Shown: one piece after another, positions 7,044 to 15,383 of the stretch
How positions within the stretch are numbered: the first letter of the stretch is position 1
Layout: every line of letters starts with the position of its first letter
NCBI GenBank assembly: GCA_964436975.1
Contig: CAYTET010000020.1
Location: 1-28,865 of the forward strand
Origin: CAYTET01 sp964436975
Lineage (GTDB): Bacteria; Bacillota_I; Bacilli_A; Erysipelotrichales; Erysipelotrichaceae
Length of the DNA stretch: 28,865 nucleotides
Reading direction: 5' to 3'
Translations under genes and position numbers: made by a program
Notes under the pieces: generated by a model
What the model was told of the DNA's origin: nothing
The model's input: the letters and a program-made list of their open reading frames with translations, nothing else
The model's database searches: none

Positions 7044-7829
7044 CTATTTATCCTCATCGTCAAACAGTGACATATTATCAGCCGGCGTCTGTTTTCTTTC
7101 GCCGGGATGAACCTGCAGGGTCTGGGCGGCCAGCTGGGCCAGCGCCTCATTGCCCTGCGGCACGATGACTTTAATGGGATCAGCCTTGAGCAGCTGCTCG
7201 GCCTGACGGTCTTCAGCTTCACTGCGGTCCGGCTGGGCCGACGGGGTCACCACCATGGCCGGCCGCACCGGCTTGCTGACCGCCGGCTGGCTGGTTATGA
7301 TGTCCTGAACTGTCATGTTGGCAATTGCCGGATCAATTTCGTCTTCTTCAACCGTTTCACTGGTCTTGCCGCTGCCATAAACAGGAGAAAAAACGGTGCC
7401 CAGCACACTGCGCGGCTCTTCGACAGCCGGCTGGTCATTTTTAACCGGCGCGGCCGCTTCCGCTTCTTTATTGTCGCTGTCTGCTGTTGGCGTATAGCCA
7501 AACAGCGGTGAAATTACCTTATGCACCGTATAATTGGGCTCCCTGGTCTTAACAGAAGGTGCCGCCGGCTGCGGATTGACCGGGACCGGCTGGTCCTGTT
7601 TGGCCAGAGTAATATAAGAAGACCTAGTCTGAGCCGCAGTTTCGTCTGAAACCGGCTGCGGCTTGCTTACCGGCTCTTTCTTTGCGGCCGCCGCAGGCTG
7701 GCTGGGCTCCTTTTCCAGCGTTATCGGCTTGGAGGGCGTCTGGTCAGCCGGTTTAGCAGCAGCGGCTTCCTCTTCATCATCGACTTCGACTTCCTCATAT
7801 AAAATCTTATTCAGCAGTTTCTTAAACAT
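7044..7829 (-). CDS. Disordered Pro/Ala/acidic protein with two SP-x-[FY]-G motifs
   Basis: A 261-residue protein that I cannot name. A short basic N terminus (MFKKLLNKILYEE) precedes an acidic stretch and a long region rich in Pro, Ala, Lys, Glu and Gln, expected to be disordered. Two short similar motifs stand out: VISPLFGY (105-112) and VFSPVYGS (146-153). ISPVYG-like motifs of this kind occur, as I recall, in uncharacterised proteins of Erysipelotrichia and related groups. A helical segment (about 205-242) precedes an acidic tail. The ribosome site GGGAGG lies 8 bases before the ATG. It sits between a lipoprotein gene and murC, 2 bases before the latter, so a link to cell-envelope growth or division is possible, but this is inference. 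Confidence 0.75.
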   Translation of the reverse strand: MFKKLLNKILYEEVEVDDEEEAAAAKPADQTPSKPITLEKEPSQPAAAAKKEPVSKPQPVSDETAAQTRSSYITLAKQDQPVPVNPQPAAPSVKTREPNYTVHKVISPLFGYTPTADSDNKEAEAAAPVKNDQPAVEEPRSVLGTVFSPVYGSGKTSETVEEDEIDPAIANMTVQDIITSQPAVSKPVRPAMVVTPSAQPDRSEAEDRQAEQLLKADPIKVIVPQGNEALAQLAAQTLQVHPGERKQTPADNMSLFDDEDK

Positions 7830-7852
7830 ATATAATGCCTCCCGCCCTTTTC

Positions 7853-8677
7853 TTATTGACCAGCAGCCGTATTATCAGTCTGGGTAGTGGTGCCGGTATC
7901 GCTTGTGGTATCACTGCTGCCGCTGTTATAATCATCAGCCGTCGGACTATCGGTATCGTTCTGCCCTGAATTATCAATGATTGAGAAATCAGGGTCGCTG
8001 GTCCAGTCATCGATATAACTGGCGATGACACCGCTGGCCGGCAGCGTCTCGTCAAACAGGGTTATGGTTGTCTTAACATAAGCCGTATCATCGGTGTTGG
8101 CGTAAGCCGTAACCACTTCATCAGAATTAACCTGGCAGCTGCGCAGCACCTTGATCATCTCATAAATCGTCTTGGAGACAGCGGTGCTGTCAGCCAGGGC
8201 GGTAAAAATGAAATGATTGGTCTGAATCATTATATAGCAGAATGTTTCATCCATCTGTTTAATGGCGATCTGATAAAGAATGGTCTCATTTTTGCTGTTG
8301 GTAAAGCGCCCGGTCTTTGTCACAATCGGGTTGGTCAGCTGGTCAAGATTGCGCAGCGCATAATTATTAACGGTGCTGGCATCGGTGTAATACGAATCCG
8401 TGACGATAGCCGCCACATCCAGGTTGAGCAGCGCCTTGACGCCGTAAAAATTAAAAGTGCTGGTGGTTTCAGTGGAACTGACCCGGCCTAAGCCGGCCGC
8501 CAGATAAAGACTATAGTACTTTTTAGATATATTAGTGCCGGTCCCCACATCAATAGAGACTGCTTTTTCAACACTGTTATCAACCTGCCGCTGTAAATCA
8601 GAAGCACTGACCTGCCGCTGGGAGCAGCCCGCCAAAAGTGACAGCAGAACGACAGCAACTAATATTTTTTTCATCAT
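7853..8677 (-). CDS. Predicted lipoprotein of unknown function
   Basis: A 274-residue secreted lipoprotein. The signal peptide MMKKILVAVVLLSLLAGC ends in a lipobox (LLAGC) with lipidation at C18. The mature part is an alpha/beta domain of about 200 residues followed by a Ser/Thr/Asp/Gly-rich low-complexity tail of about 40 residues (from DNSGQND to the end). I do not recognise the domain. The start at 8677 is chosen because the ATG overlaps the trmB stop as ATGA, AAAGGAAA lies 7-8 bases upstream, and the signal peptide begins there. The next gene starts 23 bases downstream. Its place ahead of murC suggests an envelope role, which is inference. Confidence 0.8.
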   Translation of the reverse strand: MMKKILVAVVLLSLLAGCSQRQVSASDLQRQVDNSVEKAVSIDVGTGTNISKKYYSLYLAAGLGRVSSTETTSTFNFYGVKALLNLDVAAIVTDSYYTDASTVNNYALRNLDQLTNPIVTKTGRFTNSKNETILYQIAIKQMDETFCYIMIQTNHFIFTALADSTAVSKTIYEMIKVLRSCQVNSDEVVTAYANTDDTAYVKTTITLFDETLPASGVIASYIDDWTSDPDFSIIDNSGQNDTDSPTADDYNSGSSDTTSDTGTTTQTDNTAAGQ

Positions 8678-9324
8678 TGTGCAGTTTCCTTTCGTTGGTA
8701 ACACCAAACCGCCCGATATATCGGCTGATTTAAATTCATGAAATTCTGTTCATATTCAGTAATGGCATCCTGCGGCTGGGGCTGACTGCGCCAGTTACGG
8801 TTTTCATCCAGCAGCGTCCAGCCGGCTTCCAACATAGAATCAATGCTGAAGTCAAACAGCGCCAGATTATCTGTCTTCATGATAAGCCGGCCCTTTGGAT
8901 TGAGAATCCTGGCATAATTCTCCAAAAAGCTGTGATAAGTCAGCCGCCTTTTGGTATGGCCTTTCTTGGGCCAGGGATCGGAAAAATTAAGATGCAGGCA
9001 ATCTACTTCGCCTTCTTCAAACCATTCACTGATATTAGCTCCATCACCTATAATAAGTTTCATATTCGGAGTTATATCATTGCCGCCTTTTTTCAGACCA
9101 ATGGCAGCAGCGTCTCTGACCTTTTCAATGGCAACCCAGCTTTCCGCCGGATAAAGATGACCCATGGCCAGCCAGTAGCCGCCCTTGCCGGAGCCAATTT
9201 CAACATGCAGCAGGCCGGCTGCCAGCTGATGCCACTGGCCCTTCAATAGGGCCGGATCGGTAATAACGCAATCGCTGCGCTGGGCAATCAGAGCATCAGC
9301 CCAAGGTTTCTTACGCATTCGCAT
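8674..9324 (-). CDS. trmB: tRNA (guanine-N7-)-methyltransferase
   Basis: Transfers a methyl group from SAM to N7 of G46 in the tRNA variable loop. The 216-residue product has the normal length. The SAM-binding motif is VEIGSGKG (41-48). The family signature SDPWPKKGHTKRRL (115-128) is complete. The start at 9324 gives the typical N terminus MRMRKKPWA and has AAAGGAGA about 10 bases upstream; an in-frame ATG at 9360 has no such site. It is the first gene of the operon that ends with murC and overlaps the lipoprotein gene by four bases (ATGA). A weak promoter may lie at about 9358-9390, but its -35 box is poor. Confidence 0.96.
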   Translation of the reverse strand: MRMRKKPWADALIAQRSDCVITDPALLKGQWHQLAAGLLHVEIGSGKGGYWLAMGHLYPAESWVAIEKVRDAAAIGLKKGGNDITPNMKLIIGDGANISEWFEEGEVDCLHLNFSDPWPKKGHTKRRLTYHSFLENYARILNPKGRLIMKTDNLALFDFSIDSMLEAGWTLLDENRNWRSQPQPQDAITEYEQNFMNLNQPIYRAVWCYQRKETAQ

Positions 9325-9437
9325 GCCCTGAATGTCTCCTTTATTTACTACACATGTCATTTTATCATACTCCCCGTTAAAAATAAACGAACAGGGTATT
9401 ATTAGACCCGCTCTGTCCTTTCATCTTGGGGACTGAT

Positions 9438-9473
9438 AAACAAAAGGCGCCGCATCCGATGGATACAGCGCCT
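9438..9473 (-). terminator. Terminator of the surface-protein gene
   Basis: On the minus strand AGGCGC pairs with GCGCCT, with an inner ATCC/GGAT stem, followed by TTTTGTTT. It lies 22 bases after the stop of the gene at 9496-11091. Confidence 0.8.
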
Positions 9474-9495
9474 GTGAATGGTCATCAATAGATTT

Positions 9496-11091
9496 TTATG
9501 CTCGGCACTTTTTCTTGTTGCGGTACAGATATGCCGCAGCCAGTCCGGTCTGGGAGAGCACTGCCAAACTTATCCACAGCCAAAGCGCACTATTGTCACC
9601 GGTTGCCGGAACGATGGAGGCCTTTATGGTGAAGACGGCACTTGTTGTGCTGCCATTGGCATTAGTGGCAATGCAGTAATACTTATATCCGTCATCAGCC
9701 TTACTGACCGCTGCGGTAGTATAACTGGCATTTGTTGCTCCGGCAATAGTGCCAAAGCCCGCACCGTCATTGCGGTTCACATACCACTGATAGCTCGTGG
9801 CGTTCTGCGCCGTGACGGACAGGGTTTTAGTGCTGCCAACAGCGACCGTGACGGTCTTATTCGCCTTTGGCGAAGTGATGGTTGGCAGTGTTGGCGCAAA
9901 GGTATGCGTCAGCGTTAAATCGTCCGCATCCTTGGCGGGTACGGTGAAGGTGAAAGTCTTGGTAATCGGTGTGGTGGTTAGATCCTGGCCGGCTGTTACC
10001 GTGGCGGTCTGGGCGGTGGCTGTTAAATTAGCTTTCGTACTGGCCAGATTGACGGTATGTGTGCCCATCGCTGTGGCCGTGCCGGTGAGGGTCACGGTGG
10101 CAGTGATGCTGGTAGCGGCCTTCTGCGGACTTGGCAGACTGTATGTGACCGTTGCCGTCACGCCGTTCTGCACAATCGCAGCCGGCGTATTATAGGAGTA
10201 TTCAGCCGCCAGCAACGGTTGTATTTCAACATAAGTGTGGGCAGCACTGTAGGTATAAGCTGTGGTTGTGCTTGACGTATAAGCACCGCTGTCGCTGGTG
10301 CGCCACTGGTAGCCACCGGTGTATCCGGTCAGCGTTGGCGCACTGCTAAGAGCACTTTTAGCCCCTGAGTAACAGGCGCTTTTTGCCGTCACCGTGCCGC
10401 CGGAAATGATGATCGTGCTGCATCTAATGCCATTGCTGTCGTTCTTCGTGCCGCCGTTAGCTTTTACCGTGCCGCCGGTAATTGTAACCGAACCGTTGCT
10501 TGACCCCAGCCCATAAATAGCACCGTTGGCATTTATCGTGCCGCCACTGACAGTAAGCCCTCCTTTGGCAGCAATCCCAAGGCATCCTGAGGCATTTAGT
10601 GTCCCATCGCCGGTAATAAGGAATTTGTTCCCGGACGTCTCAGTAATGATTGACGTTCCTCTAGCATCCGGCGTTGCGAGAGTATTTGTGCCGTGAAGCA
10701 CAATATACAGATTCATGAGTGCAGATTCAATGCAGTTCCCGCTAATTCCAATTATGGTCCAGCCGGTCGTGTCGGAGTGAAAATTATTTAGCGTCAAGAC
10801 ATAGTCATAGGTCGTGCCGCCAACTGTGGTGGCAGCCTTTTGAACGGCCCAGTTCCAGCCTGCATCCGGCAGAGTCGTAACATCCGCCGCGGTTTGCGTC
10901 ACCAACGTGCCGGTTCCGTTCGTTGTTCCATAAGTATAACTACCAGTCGTTGTAGGAAGGGTAACGGTTAAAACACCATCTGTGCCATAGCGCAAAGTTA
11001 AGTTTGTGCCACTATCCGCCTGCACCGTGGCTGGCAGCAAACAAACTACCAGCAACAAAGCCAAGGCCGCCGTAAAACATCTTTTTATCAT
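9496..11091 (-). CDS. Cell-wall-anchored surface protein with beta-helix repeats and an Ig-like domain
   Basis: A 531-residue secreted protein. The signal peptide covers residues 1 to about 25 (cleavage near VQA-DS). Residues 156-238 hold four strand repeats, each ending in a GGT or GDGT turn: FLITGDGTLNASG, LTVSGGTINANG, VTITGGTVKANG and IIISGGTVTAKS, with a period of 23-25 residues, as in right-handed beta-helix carbohydrate-binding domains. A Thr/Ala-rich region follows, then an Ig-like domain with YQWYVN and YKYYCIA strands. The C terminus has the layout of a sortase signal: PATGD (495-499), a hydrophobic helix, then RNKKKCRA. A likely role is adhesion or glycan binding at the cell surface. 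GGGGGA lies 7 bases before the ATG. It lies alone between trmB and pnp. Confidence 0.85.
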   Translation of the reverse strand: MIKRCFTAALALLLVVCLLPATVQADSGTNLTLRYGTDGVLTVTLPTTTGSYTYGTTNGTGTLVTQTAADVTTLPDAGWNWAVQKAATTVGGTTYDYVLTLNNFHSDTTGWTIIGISGNCIESALMNLYIVLHGTNTLATPDARGTSIITETSGNKFLITGDGTLNASGCLGIAAKGGLTVSGGTINANGAIYGLGSSNGSVTITGGTVKANGGTKNDSNGIRCSTIIISGGTVTAKSACYSGAKSALSSAPTLTGYTGGYQWRTSDSGAYTSSTTTAYTYSAAHTYVEIQPLLAAEYSYNTPAAIVQNGVTATVTYSLPSPQKAATSITATVTLTGTATAMGTHTVNLASTKANLTATAQTATVTAGQDLTTTPITKTFTFTVPAKDADDLTLTHTFAPTLPTITSPKANKTVTVAVGSTKTLSVTAQNATSYQWYVNRNDGAGFGTIAGATNASYTTAAVSKADDGYKYYCIATNANGSTTSAVFTIKASIVPATGDNSALWLWISLAVLSQTGLAAAYLYRNKKKCRA

Positions 11092-11171
11092 TTTATTTCC
11101 CCCATAAGGCCCTCAATAAGCCCGCAAATCACTGACTAAAATTGAAAACCATACTGCTTCTTTTCAGGCAT

Positions 11172-11200
11172 ATTATCAGCCCATAATCGTATATAAACAA
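11172..11200 (-). promoter_or_regulatory. Predicted promoter of the surface-protein gene
   Basis: On the minus strand TTGTTT (11195-11200) and GATAAT (11172-11177) are 17 bases apart, about 80 bases before the start codon. The rest of the AT-rich gap at 11092-11307 shows nothing else I can name. Confidence 0.5.
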
Positions 11201-11307
11201 GAGGAAAACCAGCGAAAAAAACATTATAAAAAGAGAATACCGACTGGACCATAATTAATTACTCAAAATTGCTCATACGGCCATTTCTCAGGAGCGGTCA
11301 CAGCCGT

Positions 11308-11342
11308 AAAAAACGGCCCGGCTTATTAGATAAGCCGGACCG
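11308..11342 (-). terminator. Terminator of pnp
   Basis: On the minus strand CGG-T-CCGGCTTA pairs with TAAGCCGG-G-CCG around a 5-base loop and is followed by six T. It lies 40 bases after the pnp stop. Confidence 0.88.
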
Positions 11343-11382
11343 CTATATTTGATGATGCTATGCTGATTATCAGCGGCGCAGA

Positions 11383-13596
11383 CTAATGGCGCTGGGTAAA
11401 GCGCGATTTTTTGCGCGTGTCTGAAGAAGATGAAGATGAGTTAAAGCGGGGTTTGCGTTCCGGCTCAACATAGCCTTCCGGCTTATCGAGCAGTTTTTTC
11501 ATTGAAGCATTGACCCGGCCCTTTTCATCGATTTCGGTGACGATTACCCTGACCTTGTCGCCAATCTTCAATTCGTCGGACGGTTTTTCAACCCTTCCCC
11601 ACTTGATATCGGAGACATGGACCATGGCATCGGTGCCGGAGAACAGATTGACGAAGGCGCCAAAACTTTCCAGTCTGACAACGGTAGCCTGATCATAGAT
11701 ATCACCGACTTTGGCTGTTCTTGTAAGATCGGAGATCATACCGGCAGCCTTATCAATCATTTCCTGATCGTTGTGGTAAATGCAGACGCGGCCATCCTCT
11801 TCTATGTCAATCTTGCAGCTGCCGCATTCGGCAATAATCTGATTGATGACCTTTCCGCCCGGCCCGATGACGTCTCTGATCTTGTCGACCGGTATCATCA
11901 TCTTGCAGATCTTGGGAGCGTACTTGGAAACATTGGTGCGCGGTTTATCAATCGTGGCCTCAATGACATCCAGAATCTGCATTCTGGCTTTCTTGGCCTG
12001 AGCCATGGCTTCGCCCATGATATGCTCCGGCAGTCCGGCTACCTTGATATCCATCTGCAGAGCGGTAATGCCCTGGCGAGTGCCCGCAACTTTAAAGTCC
12101 ATATCACCAAAATGGTCTTCCATACCCTGAATATCAGTCAGGATAGTGTATTGATCCGTCTTGCCGCTCAGATCCTGCACCAAGCCCATCGCAATGCCGG
12201 CCACCGGGGCCTTTATCGGCACACCGGCTGCCATCAAAGCCATGGTGGAAGCGCAGATTGAAGCCTGGGATGAGGAACCGTTGGATTCCAGAACTTCGGC
12301 AACAACCCGGATGGCATACGGGAATTCATCTTCGCTGGGAACGACATAGCGCAGCGCTCTTTCGCCTAAAGCGCCATGGCCGATCTCGCGGCGTCCCGGA
12401 CTGCCCATCCGGCCGGTTTCACCGACACAGTAGGGCGGAAAGTTATACTGGTGCATGAAGCGCTTCTCTTCAACTTCAGTCAGATCATCAATGATCTGAT
12501 TGTCGCCTAAGGCGCCTAAGGTGCACACTGACAGAACCTGGGTCTGGCCGCGGGTGAATAAGCCGGAGCCGTGAACACGGGGCAGCAGGTCAATCTTGGC
12601 ACTGAGCGGTCTGATTTCATCAATCGCCCGGCCGTCAGGACGGACCTTCTCTTCCAGAATAAGTCTTCTGACTTCATCAGCGACAATCTGGGTGCAGACT
12701 TCATTGGCCTGCTTTTTGGCCTTGCCGCGGGCGGCTTCGTCAGCGAAATTCATTTTGCCGACAAATTCGACCGTTTCCTTGGTCAGTTCATCAATCTTAT
12801 CGTTGCATTCCAGCTTGTCTTTAATAGAGACAGCAGCCTTCAGCTGCTCGTAAACATGATCATAGATTGCTTTGTTGAGATCTTCGGGAACCGCATAAAG
12901 AACAACTTCCATTTTCGGCTTGCCGACTTTGGCAATGATCTCATCTTCAAAGGCGCACAGCTTGCGGATGGCTTCATGACCGAAGGTCAAAGCCTGCAGC
13001 ATGTCATCCTCGCTGATTTCAGCCGCGCCGGCCTCAACCATCATTACGCCGTCTTTAGTGCCGGCCACCGTCAATGCCAGATCGCTTTTGGCGGTCTGCT
13101 CAACCGTCGGGTTAATAACCAGCTGGCCGTCAACCCGGCCGACAATAACACCGGCAATCGGGCCTTTAAACGGAATATTGGAGACACACAGTGACAGACT
13201 GGCGCCAAACATGGCCGCCATTTCGGCGGAGTTGTCCTGATCTACTGATAATACGGTATTAACAACCTGAACTTCATTTCTGAATCCTTCGGCAAACAAA
13301 GGCCGGATGGGACGGTCAATCAAACGGGCCGTCAATGTGGCATGCTCACTGGGACGGCCTTCCCGTCTCAGAAAACCTCCGGGAATCTTGCCTACGGCAT
13401 ACAGTTTCTCTTCGAAACTGACTGTCAGCGGAAAGAAATCCTGATCCTTGGCTTCCTTGCTGGCAGTAGCCGTTGACAAGGTAACCGTGTCACCATAGCG
13501 GACTAATATTGAGCCGCCGGCCTGTTTGGCTAATTCCCCGGTTTCAACGGTCAGACTGCGGCCGTCGAAATCCATACTGAATACTTCTTTAGCCAT
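11383..13596 (-). CDS. pnp: Polyribonucleotide nucleotidyltransferase (PNPase)
   Basis: A 3'-to-5' phosphorolytic exoribonuclease that degrades mRNA and can also add nucleotides, working as a trimer. Two RNase PH-like domains span about residues 1-230 and 310-550, joined by a helical domain. A KH domain follows (about 560-624, with the GPGG loop), then an S1 domain (about 625-703). The 737 residues include a basic tail with a run of six Ser (704-737), which is longer than in many homologues and variable in the family. AGAGAGGAAA lies 6 bases before the ATG. The ribosomal S15 gene rpsO, often found just before pnp, is not adjacent here. A TATAGT box near 13630 may belong to its promoter, but the -35 box is unclear. 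Confidence 0.97.
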   Translation of the reverse strand: MAKEVFSMDFDGRSLTVETGELAKQAGGSILVRYGDTVTLSTATASKEAKDQDFFPLTVSFEEKLYAVGKIPGGFLRREGRPSEHATLTARLIDRPIRPLFAEGFRNEVQVVNTVLSVDQDNSAEMAAMFGASLSLCVSNIPFKGPIAGVIVGRVDGQLVINPTVEQTAKSDLALTVAGTKDGVMMVEAGAAEISEDDMLQALTFGHEAIRKLCAFEDEIIAKVGKPKMEVVLYAVPEDLNKAIYDHVYEQLKAAVSIKDKLECNDKIDELTKETVEFVGKMNFADEAARGKAKKQANEVCTQIVADEVRRLILEEKVRPDGRAIDEIRPLSAKIDLLPRVHGSGLFTRGQTQVLSVCTLGALGDNQIIDDLTEVEEKRFMHQYNFPPYCVGETGRMGSPGRREIGHGALGERALRYVVPSEDEFPYAIRVVAEVLESNGSSSQASICASTMALMAAGVPIKAPVAGIAMGLVQDLSGKTDQYTILTDIQGMEDHFGDMDFKVAGTRQGITALQMDIKVAGLPEHIMGEAMAQAKKARMQILDVIEATIDKPRTNVSKYAPKICKMMIPVDKIRDVIGPGGKVINQIIAECGSCKIDIEEDGRVCIYHNDQEMIDKAAGMISDLTRTAKVGDIYDQATVVRLESFGAFVNLFSGTDAMVHVSDIKWGRVEKPSDELKIGDKVRVIVTEIDEKGRVNASMKKLLDKPEGYVEPERKPRFNSSSSSSDTRKKSRFTQRH

Positions 13597-13677
13597 TTTC
13601 TATTTCCTCTCTGTTATCGCAGATACTATAACACAATAAAGTAAGCCGCGCTATCGATATTATCGGCCAGCCGGCTT

Positions 13678-13779
13678 AAAAAAAGGCTCTTGCGGCAGCC
13701 GGAGGCCCAAGGACGGCCAACCGTGTGAAACCGGGGTGAGCCCCAGGTGAATTCCACAGTCCAGCCGTTGACGCTGTCC
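13678..13779 (-). ncRNA. Candidate structured RNA or leader, family unknown
   Basis: A nested set of stems lies between the divergent pnp and DUF5685 genes. In plus-strand terms: 13711-13717 pairs with 13773-13779, 13718-13721 with 13767-13770, 13724-13727 with 13755-13758, 13730-13732 with 13746-13748, and GGGG (13733-13736) with CCCC (13741-13744) around TGAG. On the minus strand a bulged stem GGCCTC/GAGCC is followed by seven T at 13678-13685, as in a terminator, so the minus strand is the more likely transcript; the outer stem then has one A-C mismatch, which is a G-U pair on the plus strand. I do not recognise the family and found no good minus-strand promoter. Confidence 0.35.
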
Positions 13780-13796
13780 GGCAAATCTCTTATACT
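13768..13796 (+). promoter_or_regulatory. Promoter of the DUF5685 operon
   Basis: TTGACG (13768-13773) and TATACT (13791-13796) are 17 bases apart and about 27 bases before the start codon of the DUF5685 gene. The -35 box lies in the 3' arm of the candidate structured element. Confidence 0.8.
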
Positions 13797-13822
13797 TTCA
13801 CTAATTTGAAAGGCGGCGGGCA

Positions 13823-14659
13823 ATGTTTGGCTATCTGACGATTAATCCTGAAATTATCACTCCGGAGCAGAAGCACCACTACCAGACCGCCTACTGCGGT
13901 CTTTGCCGGGTGCTGAACAGCGATTACGGGCCGGTCGGTGCCCAGACTCTTTCGTATGACCTGACTCTGGTGGCCATGATTCTGTCATCGCTGTATCCCG
14001 GCCAGAACATTGAAAGCGGCCAGCAGCGCTGTCCGTTCAAGCCGGTCAAACCGCATGATTATTACTGTGACAGCATGACCCATTATGCCGGGGCCATGAA
14101 TATTTTTCTGACTTACTATAAATGTCTGGATGATTACCATGATGACGGCAGTCTCCGCCAGAAAAAACGGGCTGACAAGCTGCAGAGCTGGGTTGACGGC
14201 ATTGTCAGCCGGTATGGGGAGCAGTGTGATATAATGACAAAGTGCCTTTCCGACATAGCAGTCATGGAAGAGCACAATGAACTCAACAGCGACTTACCGG
14301 CTAATTGCTTCGGAAGTTTCATGCAGCAGCTGTTCTGTCCCCCGCAGACCCAACCCAGCACCGACCTGCTGACCTTCGGTTTCCATTTAGGCAAGTTTAT
14401 CTACCTGATGGACGCCTGTCTGGATCTGCATGAAGATTTGAAGAAACAGCGTTATAATCCCCTGATCAGCCTCGACATGACTGATTATCAGGATGTTCTG
14501 ATGATGGTAGCGGCTGATATGACCGCGGCCTACGAAAAACTGCCCCTGACCGCTAATAAAGACATTATTGATAATGTCCTGTATTCCGGCATCTGGGGCC
14601 GTTACCAGCTGTACCAGAAAGCAAAAATGAAAGGAACCCGCCATGAGAGACCCGTATGA
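13823..14659 (+). CDS. DUF5685 family protein
   Basis: A 278-residue soluble protein that matches from memory the DUF5685 family of Firmicutes: it begins MFGYLTIN and carries the early motif Y24-C-G-L-C28, followed by TLSYDLTL. Two further cysteines occur near residues 70 and 82 (CPF and YYCD), so the four cysteines could bind a metal. The rest is helix-rich with several acidic pairs (DDYHDD, DACLDLHEDL) that resemble the all-helical isoprenoid-synthase fold, but no activity is established. AAAGGCGG lies before the ATG, and a good promoter is just upstream. The last 17 bases overlap the J-domain gene, which suggests that the two proteins are made together. Confidence 0.8.
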   Translation: MFGYLTINPEIITPEQKHHYQTAYCGLCRVLNSDYGPVGAQTLSYDLTLVAMILSSLYPGQNIESGQQRCPFKPVKPHDYYCDSMTHYAGAMNIFLTYYKCLDDYHDDGSLRQKKRADKLQSWVDGIVSRYGEQCDIMTKCLSDIAVMEEHNELNSDLPANCFGSFMQQLFCPPQTQPSTDLLTFGFHLGKFIYLMDACLDLHEDLKKQRYNPLISLDMTDYQDVLMMVAADMTAAYEKLPLTANKDIIDNVLYSGIWGRYQLYQKAKMKGTRHERPV

Positions 14660-15344
14660 AGTATTAGGAATCAGCCGCAACGCTACTGACGACCAGGTCA
14701 ACAAGGCCTATCGTTCCTTAGCCAAGAAATACCATCCCGATCTGCATCCCAATGATGCGGCCTGTGCCGCCAAGATGTCCGAGGTCAATGCTGCCTATAA
14801 TGCCATCAAAAACGGCGAAGCCAACTACCAGCAGCAGCAGAGTTCTGGCTCCTACAGCCAGTATGGCAGCTATGGCTCGGATTATCAGGACTTCGGTCCG
14901 TTCTCAAGTTTCTATGATTTTACCGGCTTCGGCCGCCGGCAGCAGCAGAGCCGGGCCCGCTCTACCACCGATATGGATTCCGTCAGGACCTATATCTCGG
15001 CCGGGCACTATCAGGAAGCCCTTTATGTTCTGTCAACCATCAATACCCATTCGGCTGAATGGTTCTACTACAGCGCTCTGGCCAATTACGGCCTGAACAA
15101 CCGGGTAACCGCCCTGGAGCATGCCCAGAAAGCCGTGTCAATGGACCCGGGCAACAGCGCCTATCAGGATCTGCTGAGCAGCATTCAGAACAACCAGCGG
15201 GTCTATCGCAGCCGCAATGCCCAGTTTGGCATGCCCTACGGCAATACCTCGCGCATCTGCATCTCTATCATACTGATGAATCTGCTGTGCAGCCTGTTCG
15301 GCGGCAGCGGTATAACCTGTCTGCCCTGCTACTTATTCTGGTAA
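14643..15344 (+). CDS. Membrane J-domain protein (DnaJ-like)
   Basis: A 233-residue protein. The N-terminal J-domain (about 3-62) has the catalytic H31-P-D33 loop and should stimulate the ATPase of an Hsp70 (DnaK). A Gln/Ser/Tyr/Gly-rich linker follows (about 63-105). Residues 112-185 form helix pairs of TPR type (YQEALYVLSTI, WFYYSALANY, ALEHAQKAVSMDP). A Cys-rich hydrophobic segment at the C terminus (CISIILMNLLCSLFGGSG...) is a probable membrane anchor. It lacks the zinc and substrate-binding domains of true DnaJ, so it is a specialised co-chaperone. AAAGGAAC lies upstream of the ATG, inside the overlapping DUF5685 gene. A 10-N assembly gap follows 13 bases after the stop. Confidence 0.88.
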   Translation: MRDPYEVLGISRNATDDQVNKAYRSLAKKYHPDLHPNDAACAAKMSEVNAAYNAIKNGEANYQQQQSSGSYSQYGSYGSDYQDFGPFSSFYDFTGFGRRQQQSRARSTTDMDSVRTYISAGHYQEALYVLSTINTHSAEWFYYSALANYGLNNRVTALEHAQKAVSMDPGNSAYQDLLSSIQNNQRVYRSRNAQFGMPYGNTSRICISIILMNLLCSLFGGSGITCLPCYLFW

Positions 15345-15357
15345 TAGCCTAGAAAAG

Positions 15358-15367
15358 NNNNNNNNNN
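15358..15367. other. Assembly gap (10 N)
   Basis: Ten unresolved bases. Both flanks carry GAAAAG (15352-15357 and 15368-15373), so the true gap may be of another length, or the two contig ends may overlap. Confidence 0.99.
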
Positions 15368-15383
15368 GAAAAGAGAGTTGAAA

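Noticed and set aside
10380..10620. Short repeated CGTGCCGCC units as a CRISPR or DNA repeat array
   Set aside because: They are codons for the GGT turns of the beta-helix repeats in the surface protein and are not of constant length or sequence.
13626..13823. 65-residue minus-strand reading frame before pnp
   Set aside because: It has no ribosome site, and the region is better explained by the nested stem element and the divergent promoter.
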